This document shows positions 33,251 to 44,760 of a stretch of 64,000 nucleotides of DNA, one piece after another. The stretch covers positions 12,658,974 through 12,722,973 of the forward strand of contig CM063263.1 in assembly GCA_032158295.1 (NCBI GenBank). Reading direction: 5' to 3'. The first letter of the stretch is position 1. Every line of letters begins with the position of its first letter. The notes under the pieces were generated by a model, which was given only the letters and a program-made list of their open reading frames with translations, did no database searches and was not told the DNA's origin. Source of the stretch: Pycnopodia helianthoides. Taxonomy: Eukaryota > Echinodermata > Asteroidea > Forcipulatida > Asteriidae. Both the position numbers and the translations under genes were made by a program.

Positions 33251-33842
33251 TGTTACACAGGTCATACCACTATTTAAACTTGCCGTTTTGTTTAGGTAAA
33301 AAAACTGAGGACTCCCATTTTACTGCTTATTATTATAGGACATTTGCACACACAATATCTGGAAAGCAAGCTTTGATCCTGTATACAAAAGATACGGGCA
33401 CGATCACTGAATATTGTTTAATATTAAATTGAAATATATTTCAAACTGCTATTATGTTGTTGGAAGTCTTAAATCTCCTTCCTGTTTTAGGACTTTTCGA
33501 ACTGTTTCGGAGGAATGGCCTTTTGGTTTCACATCCTTTACTACGTCATACCTTCATATATTTATGTTTTTAAGGGAAACCGGGCGAAATACTGAATGGT
33601 ATGAACCAGTCAAACTTCCGGAAACCAGTCAGTGTATGACCTTGACTATCACGGTATGGTAGGCCTATATAAGCAGATGTGTACAAGCGATTGACTTAGA
33701 AAAGAGCACCAACAATTTCAAGCCATCCTGAATTTTCTTTATTGCTGGTTAACGTTAATCTTAACAGTTTCGTGTGTTGAAACAATCGATCAGTTTTAGA
33801 AAGTAACATATAAAGTTAAGTGGAGTTGTCTGGAAAATAAAG
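33250..33842 (+). promoter_or_regulatory. GPCR2 proximal module P3 and non-coding exon 1
   Basis: A third, diverged copy of the P module (GTCATACCACTA, TTTCGAACTG, CACATCCTTTACTACG, then CGATTGACTTA). It carries a TATA-like CTATATAAGC at 33665-33674 and ends at donor AATAAAG|GTTAGT at 33842/33843. It is probably the active promoter and 5' exon of GPCR2. Confidence 0.45.
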
Positions 33843-34309
33843 GTTAGTTGTTTTAATTCATTAATTCAGAATGTTTTAGGCCCTTTTTGCATTTAGAGCG
33901 CATGAATTAATAGGTGTCCTTTGTTAACTGACTCCGAGCTCTCTGAGGGTGGAACGTTGGAGTGCTTGAGGGTGCCCGAGTGAGGTTGCAATCCTCAACT
34001 TTGAATAGAGACTCCGGCACGGTCCAACTTTGGTTATAGAAGCCCACACCATTCCATTATTTTGTTAATAACACCAATATAGAATCACCAATGTTTTTTT
34101 TAACTATAAGGATATCATTGTTTCAACGACTGTACCGGGATATTGCAATTTGTTTTTAATTAATTAAACAACTGAATAGAAACTCCTAGTTGAAAGACAA
34201 GTAAATACAATTAACATTATCTTTATAGCTTAATCATTTTTCCTTTCCATTTCTTGCAGATTTATAAAGGAGTTTTTCTCATCTAAGCACAAAGGTACTC
34301 TGAACTAAA

Positions 34310-35419
34310 ATGGATACAAACGAGACAATGTCAAATTCTACGACAGTTTCATGGATGGCCAACACAACAATGACTACGATGGCAAGCCACTCTCTTCATA
34401 GCTATCCTGAAAGAGTCGTTGCGGGTTTTCTCTTCCTCCTGATCGCGGTTATAAACATTATCGGTAACAGCATGGTCATCACTGCTGTCATCTTCAGCAA
34501 GAAACTCCAAACATCAACTAATGCCTTCGTGGTCAGCCTGAGCTCTTCGGACCTTTTGGCGGGGCTGGCGATGCCAATGAGTGCCGTTGCGTTGCTCAGC
34601 CCTGGTAATAGCTGGCCGGGGTCGACGGAAACCCCTTGTTACATAGCAGGCTTGCTCCTGTACACAAGTTCCAGTGCAAGTCTCTTCAACCTCGCATCCA
34701 TCGCTCTCAATAGGTTGATTCTTATCAAGAGCCCAATGAAATGGTACCGCACTTTGTACACCAAACGCAACCTCGTTATCAATGTCGCGGTCATTTGGAT
34801 TGTCGCCATTGCCATCATGACAGTCCCTCCACTTTTTGGCATTGGCAGCTTTGGCTACGACAAGCAGCATCATTCATGTAGCGACCTGGACACCCACCCG
34901 AAGGCAAAGACGTTTGAAAGGATTCAAACCTTCACCTCCTACCCCATCCCATTTATCATCATCATCACCAGCTACATTATGATCTATATCCAAGTCCGTC
35001 GCCACTTCAAGAAGCAATTGGGTACTGATGCCAACGTCACTAAACAAGGCTCTTCAAGTTCTGGAGTCAACCCTAGCTTCCAGACACCAGATAGCAATGA
35101 CGTCTTGCGTGCCACTCGCCGGGATCGGATCAGCCGACAGCAACTGGAGATCACCAAAAATCTCTTCATGGCAGTCTGTGCTTTCTTCATATGCATCTCC
35201 CCGTACAGCGTAGCCCTCTTCCTTCCGAACAACGACCGTTTCCTGCTATTTGGCGGTGTGTTATTCCTCTGCAACAGCTGTGTCAACCCAATTATATACG
35301 CAGCAAAGCACCCTCAGTTTAAGAAGGTGCTGCGTCTGATGCTGCGATGCAAATACTCACAGATAGAAGAGCCGTCACATGCATTAAAAAGCCTGACAAC
35401 TCTCTGTAGCAAAGCATAA
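34310..35419 (+). CDS. class A GPCR, paralogue 2 (369 aa)
   Basis: Tandem duplicate of the receptor at 27624-28727, again one coding exon after an acceptor at 34259. It keeps the same landmarks: three N-terminal sequons, GN in TM1, SSSDLLAGL in TM2, NRL in place of DRY, CISP in TM6 and NPIIY in TM7. Differences cluster in the N-terminus (WMANTTMTTMASHSLHSY), the second extracellular loop (GIGSFGYDKQHHSCSD), the third intracellular loop (QLGTDANVTKQG), the TM6-TM7 loop (FLPNNDRF) and the tail, which ends LTTLCSKA and lacks the Cys cluster of paralogue 1. That pattern fits diverged ligand recognition and membrane anchoring on a conserved core. The ligand is unknown. Confidence 0.85.
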   Translation: MDTNETMSNSTTVSWMANTTMTTMASHSLHSYPERVVAGFLFLLIAVINIIGNSMVITAVIFSKKLQTSTNAFVVSLSSSDLLAGLAMPMSAVALLSPGNSWPGSTETPCYIAGLLLYTSSSASLFNLASIALNRLILIKSPMKWYRTLYTKRNLVINVAVIWIVAIAIMTVPPLFGIGSFGYDKQHHSCSDLDTHPKAKTFERIQTFTSYPIPFIIIITSYIMIYIQVRRHFKKQLGTDANVTKQGSSSSGVNPSFQTPDSNDVLRATRRDRISRQQLEITKNLFMAVCAFFICISPYSVALFLPNNDRFLLFGGVLFLCNSCVNPIIYAAKHPQFKKVLRLMLRCKYSQIEEPSHALKSLTTLCSKA

Positions 35420-37256
35420 ATCGAGAGAAGGCAAACTTTTCCGAAGCTGGATCATTTTGTTGCATTATTACTCAAGATATCCATAACGAGGCTGGACGAA
35501 AAATAAATAGTCTGGTGCCGCTTCAATATGACGAGACTATGTATACAAAGTTGTTTTGGGGAATCAGTTCAACATAATAACAGTAACAACAATTCCAAAT
35601 TTATATCGCGCCCTTTACACAAAACGATTAAAATGTGGTAACACATTTTAAAATCCACAAAATGGAAAAAAAAGATTAAGAGAAAATACTTGCTTCTGGC
35701 CGATGCTCAAACCATCATGTACGGGAATGCGCCTATTTCGCGTTTATGGAGTAGGCCTACTGTTAACAACCAATCAAACAAAAGTTACAAAACAACAAAA
35801 TTCAGATCCAAATTATGTTATTCTACAAAATTATCACTATACAAACTTAATCAGAAATATTTATGTCTTTTTTATTGGCGGGCTTATTGTTTTGTTTATT
35901 GTGTTATTTCTCTCATTAATTATTGCATTCTCTTGTAAACATTTTGTGGGTCCCTCTCCACCATCTATAACTTAATGCAGCGATGAATTTCACATTATTT
36001 AACGTATTGTGTGTGAGGATGTTACTTAATTTGTGGCTATGGCTTAGATTGTTTATTTGTTTATTTATTTATTTGTGACAGTTTTCAAAATATTTGAAGT
36101 TGACGAGGTTAAGCACAACTTTTTTTCACATCCGTGTTTGCAGTTGGCTACAGCTTTTGTCCACCTTCCAACAGTAACCGTTGACTATGGAATCTCCCAT
36201 TACAAACAAGACTGGGGTAGCTAAAATGGCCGGGCGCTGTATGTCGGGAAATTACTTTTAAAAGCTGTTTTTCATGTCCCTACCGTTGATTTATTACACA
36301 AAGACAAATGTGACCCTTTGTTCTGAAAGGGCCACATGGTTTTTGGTAACGCCAATACAGTTAATGTGAAAAATTAAGGATGGGTGTATTATTTAAGTCC
36401 CAAATCGGGACAAATAATCTTTATTATTTAAGGATCTAAAGAGTCTGGTTCATTATCTACCAAAATGGTATACAAAATGATAAAATAATAAATGCAATTT
36501 CAATCCAAATTGAACTTTAAGGAACGGTGTAGACCTTTTCCGTGTTTGAAATTGTAAAACGTGCGAAGGGTTTCCGCGAAATGGGTTGCCCCATTTGATG
36601 ATTCATGATCGATGGGTATTACCACAACTGACGTGTACACATTACCACATTACCACAGTTAGGCCTACTCATGTTTAGCTTCTTTCCTGTGTTTTTTTTC
36701 CTTCAAAATTTCAAACTTTGTATCCGTGTGAATTAGTTCTTCTACTATGTGTTCATTGATCCGGAAAAACTTTAAAATAACTTATTTTTTATTGTCTCAA
36801 GTAATTTTCATGGCAATTTTTTATTAAGGTTACTTTCAATACCTTTTTCAGGCCATGTTTTATTTATGTATATAATGCCTCTTGTGTATAGTTATGGAAA
36901 AAATAATAGAACGCTTTTTGTGTGCACTATAGGCCTAGTTATTTCAGCCACTGTTGTTGCTGTCAATACGTTTATATTTTAAAATAAATCAGAAAACATC
37001 AAACGTTGAGCCTGACTATATCCCATTCTCTCTATGATTCTTTTCACCATGTCATAACGATGACATGTTGCTTCCTTCTATTTAAATACAAGTATATCCA
37101 AATCGAGGCTGGGTACGAAAATAGTCTGGTGCCTTATGTGTATAAAGATGTATAATTTATCTCCTCAACTTTAGACATGAAAATGCATGTAGTCTGAGTG
37201 ATGCGGATAGAGAATTACTGCCGACATAAATAAGAAAGATAAGTAAGCTGACCTGT
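35420..37256. other. intergenic, no gene recognised
   Basis: GPCR2 3' UTR-like sequence, then AT-rich DNA. The 35703-35975 frame includes a hydrophobic run (FFIGGLIVLFIVLFLS), but without the Pro-Gly of the small-TM family or a supporting splice structure. A TTTA run lies at 36050-36075. Confidence 0.4.
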
Positions 37257-37470
37257 GCCTAATTTCGTAGCGCTTCATAAAGGCCGATTTTGTGCTAACT
37301 GTCGAGTTTCCTTTTCATATAGCGCTGCTAACCGTAACCTTCCAGTGCGGACTGTATGAAAATGAATGACGCAACAATGCAAATCTAGGGTGAGCGCGCA
37401 GGCTGGCCGCCAAATTTTCTTGGAATCATGTGAAATACGCTTACGCAAATTTTTCAGCTACAGTAAGGTA
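37257..37470. repeat. dispersed fold-back repeat
   Basis: CATATAGCGCTGCTAACC, then CCAGTGCGGACTGTATGAAA, then CAGGCTGGCCGCC is the same sequence as in the MINDY4 intron element at 23395-23620. Confidence 0.6.
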
Positions 37471-38052
37471 AATCTGTCCCCTGCTCTTTGATTTAATTCA
37501 CTGAAATTCGATACAGGAAACGACCTGGCGGCCATTGTTACACCGTGGTGGTCCCTTTCCCCTTCCCAAAAAGACAAATGGTCACAGAAGAGGGGTTTCA
37601 CTGTCCTCAAATCGGAAAAAGAAATTATGGTAAATCAATAATAGATAGTCAAACAAACAATGGTCACATCACTACAGGGAAAAACATACTCTTCAAATTC
37701 ATTTATAAGAAAAACGTGAGCTGGTTTTTTGTTTTTATATCAGAGTATTTCAACGTAGGCCTAGGCTTGAGAACTGAAGCTTAGTCAATGTCCAATAAAA
37801 ACAAAACTTGGTTTGCAGTATCTGGAAATTTTGCAAATTTTGTTTAGTTCCTCTTCAGACTATTACTCTCAATTTTAAATGTGAACAATGGGTAATTAAG
37901 TTTGCGGTTGCTTTCATTCAAACAGTAACTGAAAGTGGAATTATTCTTTTTTTTAAACTGAGTTATTCTGAAACTTGACCATCGGTTCTGAAAGCGGTCA
38001 AATATCATTCTCAGAAAAACACTTACCCCCCCCCCCCCAACAAACGATCAAG

Positions 38053-38187
38053 TTAGGCTGGGTGTATAGTTTGTCTCGTGGTAGAATTAAAAAGGAAGAA
38101 TCTGCACCAATGACAGAATATTCGGACAATGATCATTTAGGGCCCACAAAAAACAGCAAATATGTAGATAACGATGATCAGAGTTAG
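38053..38187 (+). other. possible orphan cytoplasmic-tail exon
   Basis: After an acceptor-like GATCAAG the frame reads LGWVYSLSRGRIKKEESAP and ends SKYVDNDDQS*. This basic-then-acidic layout loosely recalls the tails of the small-TM proteins at 9-16 kb (RIKKEESAPM against KIKWQSAM). No TM or signal exon was found upstream and the entry phase differs. Could be chance. Confidence 0.2.
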
Positions 38188-40452
38188 ATTTAATTGCACG
38201 TTGCGTCCAATGGGGGATTGAACGGGGAAATCCATCACTGTGACAGCATAAAGAGAGAATGCAAACGTACGTCCCAACCCATCCCATCCCGGACGCACAT
38301 TACCAGATTTTTATTCTGATTACGTCTCTTGGTGCATCTCCTACAACCAACATTTCCGTTGAACCAAGCTCAAGTTCACCAAGATCCGGGTGGACTGGAT
38401 GGAACAGACAACCCTATAAATATTACCAACAACACTATATTCTTCTTTCGAAGAAGACAGAAAAAGTCGTATTGGATTGAACAATGTGGGAATTTTGCGG
38501 TTCAGACCCGGAAACAGATTGCGAATCTGATCAGAAAAGCAAAATGTTCGAGAACATAACACGTCAATGGCATTGGCCTATTTCTACCTCATAAGAGTGA
38601 AGCGTACAAACAACGTTCAAACAATATTTCGACATTATTAGTTTAGTTACAGCGCCCTCTATTGACACACTTGCAACCAGGTTTTATGCTAGGGATCAGA
38701 AATTACATAAACTGATATTGTACTATTGTCAAACCACACAAGAGTGGCTTTTAAAGCTATAAACCATGTCAAATCTTTATAACAAAAGTTGTACCTCGAA
38801 ACAATTTTAGACATAAATTAATACCACAGGGAACTGATAGTGGTACCATGGTGTCTCTTTTTAGAATCATTGATTTAGTGCCTCAGCTACATAGTAGTTA
38901 CAGAAGTTAAAACTTCTCAGTGAATTGTAACATAAGCATAATTGAAAAGTTGAATTAGAAATTTTTTGTCACTTATGGACCTATGATTTGCCATTTGATA
39001 ATTTTTTGATTTATTTTTTAAATAAAGGAGAGACCAGTGTCTTCAACCAGTTATAAGACTCAAGGTGTCCAGAATTTGTCACTCTACAATGAACAATTTA
39101 TTACATTTTGCTAATAGGTCGGATAACATACATGTATTAACCAATGGCAACAGTACAAAATATTTTACAAATTAACATAATGCAAGAATGAAACTTATAT
39201 TTTTGTCTTGTCTCCTGACTGTCATATGTTTTCACAAGTTTTGTGTATAAGAAGTGGTGAATTACTGTACAGGCACCATACTACTGTAAGACCATTACTG
39301 GTACTACATGTTAAACTTTGCATATGCAAGTCAAAGGTCAGGCAATATGCAAATTCAGAGGTTACTTCAGAACTGAACATCTGTATCTTGGTCCAATCTC
39401 ATGGCTCTGCTTACCATGTACTTAGCATAAGCGTATTTCACATGTTAGCACGACATGTTTGCTTTCAAATATGTCAGTATCTGGCGTTATCCATGAGCAT
39501 TGTAGTGTGACCTCAGATGTTCCAGCTATTTAGTGCTAAGCAGAGAATGGTGACAGTAAGCGCAGAAATGCCGCAGTTCAGAAGAGCCATGAAATTGAGC
39601 CAATATCAATGAGCTGGACAGGAAGACCTTGCTTAGCACAACGAGGTCATCAACCAACGTCATACAAATTTGTTTTCAAAGATTCCTTGGAAAGTCCTCG
39701 CAACTAAATAAGCGGAGCAACATTACCCGCTTCACAGCTCTGTGACATTTTGCTCAGACTTTTGCAGACTGAACTAGCTCTTTTAACCAATGGAGGTGAT
39801 TAACCATCTTTGTTGGAATACCTGTTTAATCATGGAGGTTGTATCAATTCACTAAAGCACTGGAAAGTCAAATACTTATGCAGGGCCAGACCAATTCCCA
39901 GCCCTACTTTCATTGAACTACAACTTTCCCAAACGAAACTTTACCAAACGAATTCACATGTCAAACATATTTCAAAATAAATATTCATAATTATAAGAGC
40001 AAATTGTTTTAGCACAAAACAGTGAAAATATCAAGGCAGGATAGATAACAAAAACATAAATTTCAGGACACTTTGATTAAAACTAACACAACACTTACAT
40101 TTTATACAACATATAGGATAAACATTAGAAGCTGACAATTTCATAACTCTTTATTCTTGAGCTGGGGTAACGCAAATTTTGCATCAATGCAGGTGCAATT
40201 GTTTCGGGTCAATTAAAATTTCGACCATCAGAGAAAAAAAAACCTGAAGTGGTTGGGGGGCTAATTGGTAAACCCCCTCCCCCTAATGCTGCAACTGCTA
40301 AAACTGCTTCATCATGTTTCAATGGCATAGCTGTCAACAGTTTGGGTTACATGAAACTCAAATTTCATGAATCAATTTTCGTTTAAAGTTTGATAATTAC
40401 TTTTGTATACAGTGGCGTAGTCTGTGTTTACATCAGCGCTGTTCTAACACCA
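38188..40452. other. intergenic, no gene recognised
   Basis: Short open frames at 38259-38559 and 39208-39510 show no family features. 39470-39535 (CAGTATCTGGCGTTATCC...) is a fragment of the element at 45064-45625. Confidence 0.4.
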
Positions 40453-40698
40453 GGGCCCAATTTCATGGAGCTGCTTAAGCACAAAATTTTGCTTAAGCAA
40501 AAAAATCATTGCTTAGAAAAATCAGACTACCGGCCAAGACTATACACTCAATTGTTATGCTAAGTAAACAACAGCTAAATACCAGTCACAAGCAATGTAT
40601 AAGGCATGAAATTTTGGCCAGTAACATGTGTAAAATAAGCAAGCTATTTTTGTGCTTAAGCAAATTGTTTACTTAAGCAGCTCCATGAAATTGGGCCC
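40453..40698. mobile_element. palindromic MITE (GGGCCCAATTTCATGGAG family)
   Basis: The left end GGGCCCAATTTCATGGAGCT is mirrored at the right by AGCTCCATGAAATTGGGCCC. The arms continue inward through GCTTAAGCA. It is the best-preserved member of a family scattered through the window. Confidence 0.8.
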
Positions 40699-43600
40699 AG
40701 CTGACAAGCATGGTGTAGAACCTATTTTAACCTATTTTTCTCTTCATGTGCCATTCTCCATTGCACTTCACTGCAACTGAGGAGTCCGACCCGGTCTACT
40801 CACTCGCTAGCTCTTGTAAGACGCCAGACTCCATTGCAATGCAATGTAACGTCAGAGTCCAACCGTGCCTATTCACTTGCTTACTTTGAAATGTACATGT
40901 AGGCCCTATCTAGCCCAGGTTGGACTCCTACGCTGCATACTGCAACGGAAGACAAACACCGACGTCCTACCAGGGCTAGGCCCTATCACGAGTTAAAGCA
41001 AAATCATGTGGCAATTCTCAAAAGCAAAGATAAGTCTTCGGAAGGAAAAAGGTGTCGACAATGATCCATTTTCCTTCACACAGTATCTTTCAGCCACTGT
41101 GCAAAATCAACCAGCCCCAGGTGGTATTTGCAATTATGGATTAGGTGTAACCAACACAAGTTCAAGTGAGCAGTCATTTTCAAAAATACCAATAAATTTG
41201 GGGCCTTTCTAATTCTGAATGTGAATGGTCAAGTCATTACCCATTATTTTAACAATTTTCACAAACAAAGTGTTTTTCAAAAACACTTCAACTATTATGG
41301 TACAGATTTTTGGGTAGTTCAAAATCCGCGCCACGGGTAGTTGGACTAGAAAATCCACTTGTAATTTAAAAGTTTGTAACTCAAAATTTCTGTTCGAGTT
41401 ACCTTCAGCCAACACATCACGAAATTATCTTTAAAATCAACAAAAATTATAGTACATACCTGTTCCTTCTCTGAAATTTGAAGCAACTTTGTTAACAATT
41501 CTGACACACTTCGATAACTGTACAAAAGGTTAAGGCTATTTTAATCAATAGCTCACAAGATACATTCGTGATCCAAATACCCCGCCTGTGTATGTGTACA
41601 TGTGTAAGCAGACGACACGTCCGTCCCAACAAGTTGCAAAATATTCTTGTCCAATCAAGGCCTTTGTATCATAGTGCATACGTCAACAAACAAGCACCAG
41701 TGCTATTTAACACGCTATTTGATTAGACTGTGCATGGGCACAGGCACATTATGGTCCAATGATCTTCAACCATTCAACCACCAAAAAAGGCCAAATTTTA
41801 TCCTAAAGATAATGAAGTAAAGAAGAAATAGTATTAAATTCGGCAGCAGGTGTTTTTACATGAAATTCGAACAATTTCCAACATAATCGTGAACAAGTCG
41901 CTGCATTAAAATATTTTTTATGCTACAACAAAAGAGGGCGCTATTGAAGAAACACGATGGTAAAAAATTACTTAAATATTTTTTGTCCAAAGTGTTTCAG
42001 CTACCATAACAAGCTGTATGATAACCTTTTACCTGAAACAAAATATCAAAGAAACTTTAAAATAACAATCAAGTACCTAATAACTTGTGGGGGTAATATA
42101 ATACGAAATAGCGCCCTCTATTGTTTCTTTCTCGAAATAAAAATAATTTCCCTCACCGGAGTAGAAGTTTTAGAAGAGTAGCGAACTCTCTTTTACAAAT
42201 TCACATTCATTTTAAACTTGAAGTTATTATACATTCTTATATAACGGATAAGTAAACATAATATCTATAGACGATGAAAGAACAAAACCGAAGTATAACT
42301 TTAGGTGAAAACCTTTGGTAAAAATATGTAATATTTTCCAGCCTTCATAACAGAAGACCAATGCAACAGGAACATGACATGTGATCATTTCAGAGCAACA
42401 ACATCGTTTCTCAAAGTTTATTTGTGTTTAACCTTTACAAATCCTTTTACGGCAAACTTTGACTTAAACCTAAGATTTGTGTCACATCAATGTTTTGGTC
42501 AAATAATGGTCTAACCTTAGTGGTTGACAGATAATGACAAAATGGAAGATTTCACTTTTCCCTCATTGTATTGTTCCAGGGAATAACTATAAAATGTTGT
42601 CATAATATGGACAAATCACAAAAGTGTATCTCAAACCTTTTGCCTACATTTTAACTATTTATTACCAAAGGTTAACATAAATTTCGAATTCAAAGTACTG
42701 ATGGCATTAAACAAAATTGAAACAGCATTTTTAATTAATGGAAGTTTTCTCTAGCAGAGAAATATAATTAGTAGATGAATGGTCCTAATCTGCCAATTCA
42801 CTGATTAATTCCAGCAGTTTTGTTTAATATTATAGTTAATGATTTCACCGTGAAGGAGGGCCACACAAAATGGTGGTTTATGAAATACTTTATGAAATAT
42901 TTCAACTTTGTGATTTACTAGAAGTTGAATTGCCACTCTGAATTTAATAGAGGCATTTGAATAAAAGTTTATTATTGATTTAGTTTTTCCTCCAAGTCTT
43001 TGTAAAATCATAAATTTCAGAATGATTTGTAGTACATAAAGTCCTTCGCACAAAGGACATTAAACAATGGACAGTGAAACAAAATGCTGGACAACAATGA
43101 AATAGATCAAAAATATACATCAACATTTAAAAGAAGAATTTAACAAATATGTGGGCCAGAACTTTTCGGTGGTCAAGCTTATCAATGCCTACAACAGTGT
43201 ACTTATTAAAATTCAGGTAACACTATCAGATGTGATAGCCAAGTACTCATAGCTTTTCAAAATTGTGATCTATTTCATAACCTCAATATATCTCAGGGGC
43301 CTTTCAATCCAACTGAATTGACGCTTCACATCTACAAACCTTTCAAATGCATTGTCACCACAGTGAATATTTTTCACACTGCTGTGAAAACTGAGCAAAT
43401 ATTTTACACCGAATGGATGGAAGAGTAGAACCAAATACATCTCACAATCAGAAACAAGTTGGAGCAGTGGAAGGCTTTACAACCCCCCAAAATAACTTTG
43501 GGGAGAAGGAAAACAACCGATGAAAAATAGTCTGATACCTTGTCTTGAAAATCAATTGTAACTGATTGCAGTTTGTATCAGGCACCAGCCTAATTGATCA

Positions 43601-44504
43601 TTCTTTTTGTGAAAACTGAGGCAATATCCAAAATGGCGGCTACATCTATGGCTGCAACAGTTGCTAAGGGCATTGCCAAGGGCTTCTTATACTACAACAC
43701 ACATAATGACACGGCAATTCAGCCGTAGCCATAGCCGTAACCATGGCCGGCAATTCCCACACAACCTTCGACCTTCATCTGTGTTGTAGCATAGGTTGCC
43801 TATAGCAACACCCTTAGAAATAGCTACAGCCATAAACTCTTCCATGGCCTGTAAATAAATTCAGATGGCTTTCTGATGGATGATCTTATTCCTACTTATA
43901 GAATCAGCTGTCAAGGCACCATGCCCTTCTTAAAGACACTCGTCTCTTAACATCTTGAAGATTTATTCCTAAAGAACACTGGCAGATATTTTAAAGTAAT
44001 CAGCAGTTCAAAATAATGTATTTTCAAGTTTGCATCAAATAATTCAAAATTGTTTATTTGGTAAGTTTGACTTGAATGATAATGTGTGCATTTTTGTTCT
44101 GGCATTATTGTGCTGTTAAATAATAAAAGAACTAATACAAACGTGTGTTAATGTAAAATTAAAGCAAAACCAATTTTGGTACCATCTTCATAAAAATAAA
44201 ATCAACTGCAACATAAAAACTTCCTATGTACTACTGAATCAAAATATAAACTTGTAAAATGATTTTTCTTTGGTAGGAGCACCCCTTTTGCTTTCCCAAT
44301 ATTTTACAAAATATTTCATCTTACAATATTTTCCTTGCTTATTTTTGCAGTTATGGTACAATCAATCACAATTACAACAAAACCATTATGTAAATTTATC
44401 TCAAGCACAGCTGTTTGGTCACAATAATTATGTAAATGAGGTACTTACTGACAGCAAGTTTACCACATCTCTGTACAAAACTGTGTAATACTTACAGAGT
44501 CAGC
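40699..44504. other. intergenic, no gene recognised
   Basis: A fold-back unit at 43630-43850 pairs GGCTACATCTATGGCTGC..TACTACAACACA with TGTGTTGTAGC..AATAGCTACAGCC. An AGAGGGCGCTATTG / TAGCGCCCTCTATTG pair lies at 41934-42123. No exon structure. Confidence 0.4.
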
Positions 44505-44760
44505 CACACCCACTATGCAAATATTGCCTTCCTGACAGCTTTTCTTAATGGTGATTGGATACCGAGTATGAAGTATTCATCCATGAAGATTTGGCCACAC
44601 CCACTATGCAAAATAGTACCTTCCTGACAGCTTGTCTTTATGGTGATTGTATATTGTGTATGATGTCCTCTTCCATGAAGAGTTGGCCACACCCACTATG
44701 TAAATGAGTACCTTTCTCATAGCTGTTCTTAATGGTGATTGGCTGCTGAGTTAGATGAAT
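44505..44760. repeat. three ~100-bp tandem repeats reaching into the CerS stop codon
   Basis: Each unit has GCCACACCCACTATG(C/T)AAAT, then CCTTCCTGACAGC or CCTTTCTCATAGC, then CTT(A/T)ATGGTGATTG. The third copy covers the last codons and the TAA of ceramide synthase (44729-44731), so two extra copies of the coding 3' end lie in its 3' UTR. Confidence 0.75.
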
